From assembly GCF_002423035.1 (NCBI RefSeq), contig NZ_DIUM01000032.1:1-27036 (forward strand): a stretch of DNA of 27,036 nt. Reading direction: 5' to 3'. The DNA comes from Thiocapsa sp. UBA6158 (GTDB lineage Bacteria; Pseudomonadota; Gammaproteobacteria; Chromatiales; Chromatiaceae). The first letter of the stretch is position 1. Every line of letters starts with the position of its first letter. Below, piece after piece: positions 7,834 to 14,994 of the stretch. A program made the position numbers and the translations under genes. The notes under the pieces were generated by a model. It searched no databases. It saw only the letters and a program-made list of their open reading frames with translations, and was not told the origin of the DNA.

Positions 7834-8259
7834 TCAGTGAATGGTCATTGCGGACGCCAACGAGAAGGCCGGGATATCGGCATCGAAGCGGGTCCCGTCA
7901 TCGCCGATCATGCCGTAGCTGCCATGCATGCTGCCGATCGGGGTGGCGATGATGGTGCCGCTGGTGTACTCGAAACGCTCACCCGGTTTCAGGTGTGGTT
8001 GCTCCCCGACGACACCCTCTCCCCTGACCTCTTGGGCCTTGCCGTCCGCGTCGGTAATGATCCAGTGCCGATCGAGCAGGCGTGCCGATTGGTCGCCGTG
8101 ATTCTCGATCACGATCGTATAGGCGAACACATAACGCCCTTCTCCCGGGGAAGACCGTTCCGGTTGGTACTGACTATTGGCCGAAATCTTGATCGAAAAC
8201 TCTTTCACCTGAACCTCCACGTCGCAGACAAGCGCATCTGATCGCGTGATAATACACAT
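7834..8259 (-). CDS. apaG: ApaG / Co2+-Mg2+ efflux-type protein
   Basis: ApaG is a small immunoglobulin-like beta-sandwich protein of uncertain role, historically linked to cobalt and magnesium tolerance and to Ap4A metabolism through its link to apaH. The core RYVFAYTIVIENHGDQSARL, the segment DRHWIITDADGKAQEVRGEG, the glycine-rich VVGEQPHLKPGERFEYTSG, then GSMHGSYGMI match the family throughout. I start at the ATG at 8259 (141 residues); the GTG at 8229 would give 131 residues, closer to the usual 125, so the start is unsettled. An upstream extension of the frame to 8349 is not family-like. Confidence 0.93.
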   Translation of the reverse strand: MCIITRSDALVCDVEVQVKEFSIKISANSQYQPERSSPGEGRYVFAYTIVIENHGDQSARLLDRHWIITDADGKAQEVRGEGVVGEQPHLKPGERFEYTSGTIIATPIGSMHGSYGMIGDDGTRFDADIPAFSLASAMTIH

Positions 8260-8364
8260 GGGCCAGTCGCGCGATCCAGGCGCATCGCAGCCCCACTCCA
8301 TTTCGGTGTCCCGCAAGGACAGCGAGCCACGCAGCCAGAGTCGCAACATCAGGTCGGTTTATCG

Positions 8365-8532
8365 ATGCGTCCCAAGTCATCTCCTCCCAAGCCCGATCTC
8401 GTGGTGTTGGTGATCGCCTTTGCGATCATCGGGATGGCAGCCACTCTGGCGTATCAGATCGGGCTCTACTCGGATGTCGAACGCACTCCGATCGCCAAGC
8501 AGGCAGTTGCGCCGAACGATTTCGGCGGCTGA
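8365..8532 (+). CDS. Small single-helix membrane protein (55 residues)
   Basis: The peptide starts MRPKSSPPKPDLVV, has one long hydrophobic helix (about residues 12-31, VVLVIAFAIIGMAATLAYQI), and ends with a polar tail finishing PNDFGG. The positive N-terminus would stay in the cytoplasm. I do not recognise a family. The coding potential rests on the coherent charged-hydrophobic-charged layout and good fit between divergently placed apaG and the downstream dehydrogenase. It could be cotranscribed with the dehydrogenase, which starts 127 bp later. Confidence 0.55.
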   Translation: MRPKSSPPKPDLVVLVIAFAIIGMAATLAYQIGLYSDVERTPIAKQAVAPNDFGG

Positions 8533-8659
8533 AGACGACGCCGTCCGGGAGGATCGACAGCGATATCAACCGATTCTCTGCAGGGAGCGCCGTAGGCTGC
8601 ACGCCGACGGCCTGTCCCGGAGAATCTCCGAGGCTCAACAACGCATCCGGTAGCAGCCT

Positions 8660-9595
8660 ATGTCCGATAAACTCCGCGTCGCCGTCATCGGTGTCGGTTA
8701 TCTGGGGCGCTTCCATGCCCTCATCTATTCGCGCATGCCGGATGTCGAGCTGGCGGGCGTGGTCGACGTCGACCCGGCCCGCGCCGCTGCGGTCGCTGCC
8801 GAGGCCGGATGTGCCGCCTATGCGCGGATCGAGGATGTCCTCGAGCGGGTCGACGCGGTCAGCATCGTGGTGCCGACGACCGCGCATCTGGAGGCGGCAA
8901 CGCCTTTCCTCTCGCGCGGCATTCCGGTCCTGCTCGAAAAGCCGATCGCGGCGAGTCTGGCCGACGGGATCGAGATCGTCCGACTGGCGCGCGAGCATCA
9001 TGCCATCCTGCAGATCGGTCATGTCGAGCGATTCAACGCCGGGGTCATGGCGCTCGCGCAGCGCATCCACGCGCCTGTCTATATCGAGGCCCAACGGATG
9101 GGCGGATTCACCGAGCGTGCGACCGATGTCGACGTGGTCTCCGACCTCATGATCCACGACATCGACATCATCCTCGCGTTGGTCGGCGGCCGAATCGCGA
9201 ACATCTCCGCCGTAGGTGCCTCGGTGCTGACGGATCACGTGGATATCGCGAGTGCCCGATTGGAGTTCGACCAAGGGACCGTCGCCAACGTCGTGGCCAG
9301 CCGCGTCTCGGAGAAGACCACGCGCCGGATCCGGGTCTTCCAGCCGGGCAGCTACCTCTCGCTGGACTTCATCGAGCAGACCATCGATATCGCCGCGCCC
9401 CGCACCACTGCAGGTTCCGCACGCCCGGAAATCTCCCGCGAGCGCATCCGTGTCGAGCCGGTGAAGCCGCTGGATCTGGAGCTCGCCGAGTTCGTGCGCT
9501 GTATCCGCGAGGGATGCCCTCCGCTGGTGGACGGGCAGACGGGGCTGAATGCGCTCGAAGTCGCGCTGGAAGTGCGTGCCCGCACCGGGCATTAA
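8660..9595 (+). CDS. Gfo/Idh/MocA-family NAD(P)-dependent oxidoreductase (GnnA-like)
   Basis: The 311-residue protein has a Rossmann fold start VAVIGVGYLGRFHA, the acidic residue of the second strand in VVDVDPARA, the EKP motif in VLLEKPIAAS and the catalytic histidine region MIHDIDIILALV. These are the dehydrogenase features of the Gfo/Idh/MocA superfamily, which oxidises sugars, often as UDP or CDP derivatives. Its even, compact form and GHVERFN motif resemble the UDP-GlcNAc 3-dehydrogenase GnnA used for 2,3-diamino lipid A, but no partner aminotransferase or lpxA is in view, so the substrate is open. The stop codon TAA lies inside repeat copy 3. Confidence 0.85.
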   Translation: MSDKLRVAVIGVGYLGRFHALIYSRMPDVELAGVVDVDPARAAAVAAEAGCAAYARIEDVLERVDAVSIVVPTTAHLEAATPFLSRGIPVLLEKPIAASLADGIEIVRLAREHHAILQIGHVERFNAGVMALAQRIHAPVYIEAQRMGGFTERATDVDVVSDLMIHDIDIILALVGGRIANISAVGASVLTDHVDIASARLEFDQGTVANVVASRVSEKTTRRIRVFQPGSYLSLDFIEQTIDIAAPRTTAGSARPEISRERIRVEPVKPLDLELAEFVRCIREGCPPLVDGQTGLNALEVALEVRARTGH

Positions 9596-9678
9596 ACCGC
9601 GCCCGGCGCGATATGCGGTGTTGTTGGATGGGAGCGGCCTCGGCGGACTTGACGAGTGTTGGAGTCGGTTCAGTTTAA
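9592..9678 (-). repeat. 87-bp dispersed repeat, copy 3 (inverted)
   Basis: Read on the minus strand this copy aligns gap-free with copies 1 and 2, including the CTCGTCAAGTC core. Its right terminus (GGGCGCGGTTTAA, minus strand) overlaps and supplies the TAA stop of the oxidoreductase gene. Its left terminus TTAAACTGAACC has drifted, so the terminal inverted repeat is weaker than in copy 2. It is followed on the plus strand by an AT-only stretch. Confidence 0.9.
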
Positions 9679-9903
9679 GATATTAAAAAATATATTATTT
9701 TAAGCCGAGTCCGGGCGCGGCATCCGTCGGCATCCGTTCGGCTCCCTGCATCTCGCCGGATCAATCGCCCGCACAGTGACCCTTGCTGCTGCCGGGCGAG
9801 CATGACGATGTCCTTGCGCCGGAACCTTCTGCCGCAGCGAGTGCCTGCACGCGTCGCCCCGGCCTTGCACGACTCCGGATCGCTGCGGGTGACATGTCCC
9901 CTC
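9679..9903. other. Non-coding gap with AT-rich patch
   Basis: The gap opens with a run made only of A and T apart from one or two bases (about 9674-9702), sharply unlike the surrounding GC-rich DNA, and ending TTTTAAG; the CTTAAA on the minus strand here lies 25 bp from the CTTAAA at the left terminus of repeat copy 3, as beside copy 1. A short CCGGGCGCGG at 9711-9720 is the exact complement of CCGCGCCCGG at 9597-9606 in the repeat. I see no gene in the rest. Confidence 0.5.
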
Positions 9904-10119
9904 TCAGCCCGGGAATCGGTCGTAAATGGATTCCGACTCTCCGTAACAGGCGCAGGCTGCGGCTTGCAGGCCGCCCCGGTCGAGAACCCGGATGTCGCCG
10001 CGGCTATAGTGAATCAGATGGTGCTGCTGCAGCGCCGTCGCGGCCTTGGTCACGCCGTCCCGGCGCACCCCGAGTAAGAGGGCCGGGAACTCGTGGTCGG
10101 AATTCTTCTCGGGTTGCAC
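9904..10119 (-). pseudogene. Orphan C-terminal DNA-binding domain of a Crp/Fnr regulator
   Basis: The 71-residue frame reads HEFPALLLGVRRDGVTKAAT, then ALQQHHLIHYSRGDIRVLDR and GLQAAACACYGESESIYDR. This is the winged-helix end of a large Crp/Fnr-like family, with the recognition helix LGVRRDGVTKAA and the wing IHYSRGDIRVLDR. The cyclic-nucleotide-binding-like sensor domain (about 160 residues) is absent: upstream frames on this strand show nothing like it. A GTG at 10119 follows a GGAG, so a free DNA-binding domain might be produced, but a truncated gene is the simpler reading. Confidence 0.8.
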
Positions 10120-10273
10120 TTGCGGTCTCCTCGTAGGCCGGTTGGAACGGAAACGCTCGGCAAGCGGGCGCGTTGCCGTGGGACACCGGGGCGAAGCTTT
10201 GCCGTCCAGCGCCGAGCCGTGATTCCGATGGGTCGCTGAACCGCGTCTCGGCCTGGGGGCTCCGTCCGCTTTC

Positions 10274-10868
10274 TAATGGTCCGCTGTAGAAATCCCGAGA
10301 CCGTTTGAGCGCCTAGGCCGCCAAGGGCTTGCCCTGATAGGTCCATCGGAAGGGCCTGGCCATGGTCTTGTTGAAGACGTCGATGAAGCTGGAGATTGTC
10401 GCATTCAGATCCTCCACCGAGGTGGAATTGCCGCGACCGATGACTTTGCGCGCGAGGATCGAGAACCGCATCTCGATCTGGTTGAGCCAAGACGCATGCT
10501 TGGGGGTGAAGTGGACGACCATGCGGTAGCTGGGGTCGCGGAGGAACGTCTCACGCGTCGCCATCGCTTCGAGAATGCCGCACTTGCCTTTGAGGCCGAG
10601 GTCACCGTTGACGCCGATGGCCTCGGCAACCACACGCAGGATCGCTTGGGAGCAATGAACGTTGGGGTTGTCCATCACGAGATGCTAGGGGTTCGGGCGA
10701 GCGCGTGGCACGCATCACCACGCTCTGCGCCGCATGGTGTTGTCGCACGATGGCTTCAAGACGGTGGCGATGTTTCGTAGACAGATCGACGGGGACAGCA
10801 GCGCAGCGGGCCATGGTGAACAGGTGAAAGCAGAGGAAAGTTAAACTGTTCCAAATCATGTCGCATTA
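10274..10868 (-). mobile_element. Remnant of an IS630-family insertion sequence
   Basis: The extent is set by TAATG strings facing inward at both ends (10274-10278 on plus, 10864-10868 on minus), which would fit the TA target preference of IS630 elements. The terminal repeats beyond these few bases match only weakly, so the borders are tentative. The transposase inside is collapsed. Confidence 0.45.
10313..10814 (-). pseudogene. IS630-family transposase, internally deleted
   Basis: The N-terminal part (from ATG at 10814) reads MARCAAVPVDLSTKHRHRLE, AIVRQHHAAQSVVMRA, the usual IS630 start. The C-terminal part in another frame (from about 10688 to the TAG at 10313) reads HLVMDNPNVH, then HFTPKHASWLNQIEMRFSIL, and ends TMARPFRWTYQGKPL, the usual end with the last two acidic residues of the DDE site. 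About 150 residues between them, including the first catalytic aspartate and the helix-turn-helix, are missing, a TAG lies just before HLVMDN, and the two parts are in different frames. The element cannot move by itself. Confidence 0.88.
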
Positions 10869-11061
10869 ACCTGACAAACGGCATTAGGATTTCCGCTCTG
10901 GACCACTCGTGTGATTGGCCGGCGCCGTGGCTGGAGGCTCGCCGCTCGCGGCTGACTCCGGTCACCGGCGCGCAGGAGCGGTCGATCGCGCGGGTGCGGG
11001 CCCGGGACATGAACCGGGGTATCCTGATTGGATCGATTTCCCGACGGCAGGAGACCCCGAG
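10869..11061. other. Leader region before the AAA ATPase gene
   Basis: No gene is supported here. A ribosome binding site-like GGCAGGAG at 11046-11053 precedes the ATG at 11062. The frame stays open upstream to about 10915, but those residues are low-complexity and unlike the family start. Confidence 0.4.
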
Positions 11062-12633
11062 ATGCGTTTCTTCAACACAGAAGGGCCGATTCGCCCTGCG
11101 GATCATTACAGTCTGCCGCCGCTGAGTCGCTGGGATCTCGACGAGATCCTCCGCCTGATCGAGCAGAAGAAATACTTCCTGCTCCATGCCCCGCGCCAGA
11201 CCGGCAAGACCACCTGTCTGCTGGCGCTGGCCGAGCATCTGAATCGCGAGGGTCGCTATCGGGCGGTTTATGTCAATCTGGAGATTGCGCAGACCGCGCG
11301 CGAGGATGTGGCGCGCGGCATGCGGGCCATCTGCGGGGCCATCGGCGCTGCCGCGCGGCGTGATCTGGGCGAGGAACGGCTCTACGCATGGACCGAGGAG
11401 GTCTGGCCGGCGCACGGGGCCGAGGGTGTGTTGAACGCCTTGCTGGAACGCTGGTGCCTCCAGAGTCCACAGCCGGTTGTACTGCTGCTCGACGAGGTCG
11501 ATGCCCTGATCGGCGATACCCTGATCTCGCTGCTGCGCCAGGTGCGCGCCGGCTACACCCAGCGCCCGGAGGGCTTCCCGCAGACCGTGATCCTGTGCGG
11601 GGTGCGCGATCTGCGCGACTACCGCATCCATGCCAGCTCCGAGCGCGAGGCCATCACCGGCGGCAGCGCTTTCAACATCAAAGCCAAGTCGCTGCGATTG
11701 GGCGATTTCAGCGCCGACGAGGTGCGGACCTTGCTGCTGGAGCATACCGCCGAGACGGGGCAGGTATTCACGCCCGAGGCGCTGGAGCGGGTCTGGGCGC
11801 TCACGCAGGGCCAGCCCTGGCTGGTCAATGCCTTGGCCTATCGCGCCTGCTTCGAGCTGCCTGCGGGACGCGACCGGACTCAGCACATCACCCCGGCACT
11901 GATCGATCAGGCCAAGGAGGCGATGATCTTGGAGCGCGTGACCCATCTCGATCAGCTCGCTCATAAGTTGCGGGAGCCCCGAGTACGCCGCGTCATCGAA
12001 CCGATGCTCGCCGGCACCGCTCTGGGCGACGTCCCGGACGACGACATCCAGTATCTGCTCGACCTGGGCTTGCTGCGCCAGGGCAGCGGCGGGCTGACGG
12101 TTGCCAATCCGATCTACCGCGAGGTCCTGCCGCGCACCCTGGCCTTTACCCCGCAAGCCTCCCTGCCGCAGATCAGTCCGACCTGGCTCAACACTGACGG
12201 TAGCCTTAATCCCGCGGGACTGCTGGAGTCATTCCTCGCCTTCTGGCGCCGCCACGGCGAGCCCTTGCTGCGCAGCGCGCCCTATCACGAGATCGCCCCG
12301 CACTTGGTGCTCATGGCCTTTCTGCATCGAGTGATCAACGGCTGCGGCACCCTGGAGCGCGAATACGCCATCGGCATGGGGCGGATGGATCTGTGCCTGC
12401 GCTACGGCACGCTGACCCTGGCGATGGAGCTCAAGGTCTGGCGCGACGGCGCCCCGGACCCGCTGGCCGAGGGGCTGATCCAACTGGACGCCTATCTGGC
12501 CGGCCTGGGGTTGGAAACCGGCTGGCTGGTGATCTTCGACCGGCGCGCCGATCAGCCGTCGATTGCCGAGCGCACAGCGAGCAGCACGACGGTGAGTCCG
12601 CAAGGGCGATGCATCCAGGTGGTGCGCGCCTGA
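11062..12633 (+). CDS. AAA-like ATPase with C-terminal PD-(D/E)XK nuclease domain
   Basis: The 523-residue protein starts MRFFNTEGPIRPADHYSLPP. A P-loop NTPase domain follows, with Walker A HAPRQTGKTT (about 42-51) and Walker B PVVLLLDEVDAL (138-149). The C-terminal domain has GRMD (D443), AMELK (E456, K458) and QLDAY (Q474, Y478), the D-ExK-QxxxY set of PD-(D/E)XK nucleases, preceded by a winged-helix-like middle. All catalytic positions are present, so it should be active on nucleic acid. The family is widespread and multicopy in bacteria with no defined role; an ATPase-nuclease pairing in an accessory region suggests genome defence or mobile-DNA maintenance, which is inference. It stands alone between decayed genes. 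Confidence 0.85.
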   Translation: MRFFNTEGPIRPADHYSLPPLSRWDLDEILRLIEQKKYFLLHAPRQTGKTTCLLALAEHLNREGRYRAVYVNLEIAQTAREDVARGMRAICGAIGAAARRDLGEERLYAWTEEVWPAHGAEGVLNALLERWCLQSPQPVVLLLDEVDALIGDTLISLLRQVRAGYTQRPEGFPQTVILCGVRDLRDYRIHASSEREAITGGSAFNIKAKSLRLGDFSADEVRTLLLEHTAETGQVFTPEALERVWALTQGQPWLVNALAYRACFELPAGRDRTQHITPALIDQAKEAMILERVTHLDQLAHKLREPRVRRVIEPMLAGTALGDVPDDDIQYLLDLGLLRQGSGGLTVANPIYREVLPRTLAFTPQASLPQISPTWLNTDGSLNPAGLLESFLAFWRRHGEPLLRSAPYHEIAPHLVLMAFLHRVINGCGTLEREYAIGMGRMDLCLRYGTLTLAMELKVWRDGAPDPLAEGLIQLDAYLAGLGLETGWLVIFDRRADQPSIAERTASSTTVSPQGRCIQVVRA

Positions 12634-12915
12634 GTGGCGATTCAGAAACACGCTGAACACTGTGACTAAGGCCTAAGATGAGGAGAGCGTCAGCGAAACC
12701 CATCCTCCAAACCGCCGTATAGCCGGATTTCGATCCGATGCCCTGTATCGCACAGAACGGCGTTGCAAGAATAACCGCGCCCAAAATAGTTAGAGGCTTT
12801 CACTATGTAACTGTTCAAGCGCCGTGGTGACCTTGCGCTGAAATCTTGGGGCTCATCGGCATATTTGACCCGGCCGCGAGTTCGGTCACCCGCTGCTACC
12901 CTAGCCAAATGGCCT
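12634..12915. other. Non-coding gap
   Basis: I see no convincing gene. A segment near 12678-12709 (AGAGCGTCAGCGAAACCCAT) resembles the AGAGCGCAGCGAAACCCACC strings that recur between genes in many gammaproteobacteria, but it is degenerate. Confidence 0.35.
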
Positions 12916-13290
12916 TCAAGTCGGGTTCGCCATCGCTCTTCCGCCCCAGGGGAACTGCCGATCCGCCGTAAGCCAATATGCACGTTTGAACGGCTGCGTC
13001 CGCCATTCCACTCGATTCGCGGTCTCGAGGATCGCGTACAGGCTGACTTGCCTCAGATCGACCCGATCGATGAGCGAGCGCAGATCGTTTTTCGAGCGCG
13101 CCTGAACCCCGTCGCGCTGGCACACCAGCCAGGCAACGGCCTCAGCCTCCGTCTCGTGGAGTTCGACCTGCAGACGTGAGCGATCGGGCCAGCGGCCCTT
13201 ACTGTCATGGCCGACACACCCGCAGTCGATATGCCCAAGCTCGTAGGCGAGGGTCGCGAAGCGCGACGGCAGATCGTGCGCCAGAGCCCC
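12916..13290 (-). pseudogene. Decapitated ImmA/IrrE metallopeptidase
   Basis: Immediately after the TGA of the upstream gene, and in the same frame, the translation continues DLPSRFATLAYELGHIDCG, then SKGRWPDR, HETEAEAVAWLVCQRDGVQA and VSLYAILETANRVE, ending at 12916. This is the zinc-peptidase core and C-terminal helices of an ImmA/IrrE protein (LPSRFATLAHELGH, ExEAEAVAWLVC). The N-terminal half is missing, no start codon is apparent, and the first zinc ligand of HELGH is replaced by tyrosine (YELGH). It probably paired with the XRE regulator at 14299-14649, since XRE and ImmA genes commonly go together. About 124 codons remain. Confidence 0.85.
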
Positions 13291-14277
13291 TCAAAACTCC
13301 CCCTCGCGCACCGCTCCCGCTGGCCCGAGCGACTTGACCTTCGGCGTTCCGATCGGCCCGTTGTCCGCAATGATCCCGGCTCCCTTCTTGATCGACTTCG
13401 CAGCAACACTGTCCAGACCAGCCAGCTTCGCCGCGCCTTCGAGGGCCTTGCGCTCGGCATCGAAGTACTCGAACCACGGCAAGCCGGCACGCGTGTAATC
13501 CGCGGCCGTCGGCGGCGGCTGAGGCGGTCGATGGCCGGTGACCGAGAGATACCCCAGGCTGTTCAGCAGATGCACGAAGCAGCGTGAGCCGGCGGTCTGG
13601 TCCCACGCCTCCACGCCGTAGTCGTCGTCGTAGATCTCCTGGCGCATCAGTCCGCCGGGGGCGAGGCCCATCGATGGGCAGGGCTGCGCATCGCAGCACA
13701 TCAGGGCATCCCCAGCGCCCCGTCTTGCTTCCGCCGCACGCAGCTTCTCATACACAGCCGCCTTCATCGGATAGACGACGATCTGAACGCCGCCATGCTC
13801 GGCGGTCCCCGTGAGCTGCTCCTCGGCGGTATAGCCCGCCCCGAGCGGCATCGCGACGAACTGACGGATCATCCCACGGCTCACCGCGAAGCCGTCCAGC
13901 CAGGGCTGCTCCGGCACCACCACATAATCCTGGCGCTTGCGTGCGAGCGGATTGCGCCAAGTCTTGCCGGTGACCGCGTTGATCTTCCCGGCCGCAATCT
14001 TGACCGCGCAGGGATAGCTCCCGCCGAAGTTGATCCACAAGGCTTCCGCCTGATACATCGGCAGAAAGACCCCGCCGTGGCGGATCCAGTCCGCGGGAAC
14101 CGCGTCTTTGAAGTCATCCACGTGCTGCAACGGAAACGACCCCAATCCCGGCGGAAGAGGGTAGTCGCGGTTGTCGTCGGGGATCCGCAGGGTGCGCTGG
14201 AAATCGATCCGGCAAGCCGCCTCGGGATGGACATTCGGAAAGCTGAAGTCGAGTCGGTCGTTCTTGAGCTCGATCAT
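13291..14277 (-). CDS. Unknown 328-residue protein in an XRE-linked operon
   Basis: The protein starts MIELKNDRLDFSFPNVHPEA and carries TLRIPDDNRDYPLPPGLGSF, HGGVFLPMYQAEALWINFGG, VSRGMIRQFVAMPLGAGYTA and GGLMRQEIYDDDY. It has no signal peptide and no membrane segment, and looks like a soluble, well-conserved type of protein, but I know no function. A cysteine-rich short stretch MCCDAQPC lies near residue 194. It follows the XRE regulator by 21 bp on the same strand, so they form an operon. The last 15 or so residues (GPAGAVREGEF) may be altered, because the frame runs straight on, past one TGA, into the ImmA/IrrE remnant. Confidence 0.75.
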   Translation of the reverse strand: MIELKNDRLDFSFPNVHPEAACRIDFQRTLRIPDDNRDYPLPPGLGSFPLQHVDDFKDAVPADWIRHGGVFLPMYQAEALWINFGGSYPCAVKIAAGKINAVTGKTWRNPLARKRQDYVVVPEQPWLDGFAVSRGMIRQFVAMPLGAGYTAEEQLTGTAEHGGVQIVVYPMKAAVYEKLRAAEARRGAGDALMCCDAQPCPSMGLAPGGLMRQEIYDDDYGVEAWDQTAGSRCFVHLLNSLGYLSVTGHRPPQPPPTAADYTRAGLPWFEYFDAERKALEGAAKLAGLDSVAAKSIKKGAGIIADNGPIGTPKVKSLGPAGAVREGEF

Positions 14278-14298
14278 TGACGTACTCCCTTGAGTGAT

Positions 14299-14649
14299 CT
14301 ACCAGTCGCCATCTCTGACTTCCCGCACCACCCGCAAGATCGCATCGTCCGGACACTCGCGCAGCTGGCGTAGAACCTCGGCGAACAGCCGCGGACGGGT
14401 CCGGATGATCGCCTGCAGATCTGACGAGACCTTGCCGGCCATCGCCAGCAGGACATCCACATCCTCATCGAGCTCGGCGGCGAGCTTGCGGATGGTCGCC
14501 TCCGACGGTGGCGCCACCTCCTCGCGCTCGACCTTGCTCAGATAGGCCGGCTCGACGCCGATGCGCTGGGCGACCTGGCGCAGCGAGAACGCCTTGTCGG
14601 CGGAGCGCCGGGCCTCGCGTTGGTCACGGATGTAGGCACCGAATGTCAT
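14299..14649 (-). CDS. XRE-family transcriptional regulator
   Basis: The 116-residue protein (from the ATG at 14649; a start at 14667 would add six residues) begins MTFGAYIRDQREARR and has a helix-turn-helix of the lambda-repressor type, FSLRQVAQRIGVEPAYLSKV followed by EREEVAPPSEATIRKLAAEL. The C-terminal part is helical (IRTRPRLFAEVLRQLRECPD) and ends VREVRDGDW. It heads a minus-strand operon with the 328-residue unknown protein and the ImmA/IrrE remnant. In intact systems of this kind the peptidase relieves repression by cleaving the regulator, so loss of the peptidase here would leave the regulator uncontrolled (inference). A near-palindrome just upstream of its start may be its operator. 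Confidence 0.88.
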   Translation of the reverse strand: MTFGAYIRDQREARRSADKAFSLRQVAQRIGVEPAYLSKVEREEVAPPSEATIRKLAAELDEDVDVLLAMAGKVSSDLQAIIRTRPRLFAEVLRQLRECPDDAILRVVREVRDGDW

Positions 14650-14650
14650 G

Positions 14651-14666
14651 TGTTGTATATAGTACA
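14651..14666 (-). promoter_or_regulatory. Near-palindrome upstream of the XRE gene
   Basis: TGTTGTATATAGTACA has matching outer arms (TGT...ACA) around a TATATA centre and lies 1 bp before the chosen start codon of the XRE gene. It is AT-rich in a GC-rich setting and could be a -10 region or autoregulatory operator; with it so close to the start, transcription would give an almost leaderless mRNA. Confidence 0.4.
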
Positions 14667-14789
14667 TGGCTTACGATCCGGCAAGCTGGGTGGTGGCGTC
14701 GCGCGAGCGGTCTCCAACTGCCTTGACTGAGGGCGGGGGGCGGAAGATCGTGAAGTCAATGACCGACCAGATGAGCCCCCGCACCCGAC

Positions 14790-14994
14790 TCATCCCACCG
14801 GCTGCGTAAACCGACACCGCGGAAACGCCGAGCCCCCAGAACCGCTCCCCGCTTCTCGGCCCAGTCTTCAAGGTGCGCAGCACCAGCGGACTCGCGCACC
14901 TCGGGCAGAGACGCTCAGCCGCTGGATCGGCGCGGGTCTCGAGATGACGGACATGGGCGCGATGATGAGCTTGGGGTAGCTCACCCCGCGCCAT
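14790..14994 (-). pseudogene. Broken topoisomerase-type zinc ribbon (probable NERD-protein tail)
   Basis: The frame starting at ATG 14994 reads AHHRAHVRHLETRADPAAER, then LCPRCASPLVLRTLKTGPRS and GERFWG, the first half of a topoisomerase C4 zinc ribbon as found at the end of nuclease-related (NERD) proteins. In that frame the second half is garbled, but in another frame SAFPRCRFTQPVG and a stop follow. Restoring two bases (TG) after TGGGGG would rebuild FWGCSAFPRCR, giving back both the frame and the third cysteine. So a 2-bp deletion explains the damage. The start overlaps the stop of the upstream DUF1810 gene as TGATG. Confidence 0.75.

Noticed and set aside
10756..12156. A 466-residue minus-strand open frame opposite the AAA ATPase gene
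   Set aside because: The plus strand encodes clear Walker and nuclease motifs, so the minus frame is a shadow.
12678..12709. A possible AGAGCG...AGCGAAACCCA dispersed intergenic repeat
   Set aside because: Only one degenerate copy is visible in the window, so repeat status cannot be supported.
12690..12983. A 97-residue minus-strand frame after the ImmA remnant
   Set aside because: It overlaps the ImmA remnant in another frame and has no recognisable pattern.
14671..14790. Continuation of the zinc-ribbon frame to 14671
   Set aside because: After the 2-bp lesion this frame is no longer the original one; the residues are out-of-frame translation.
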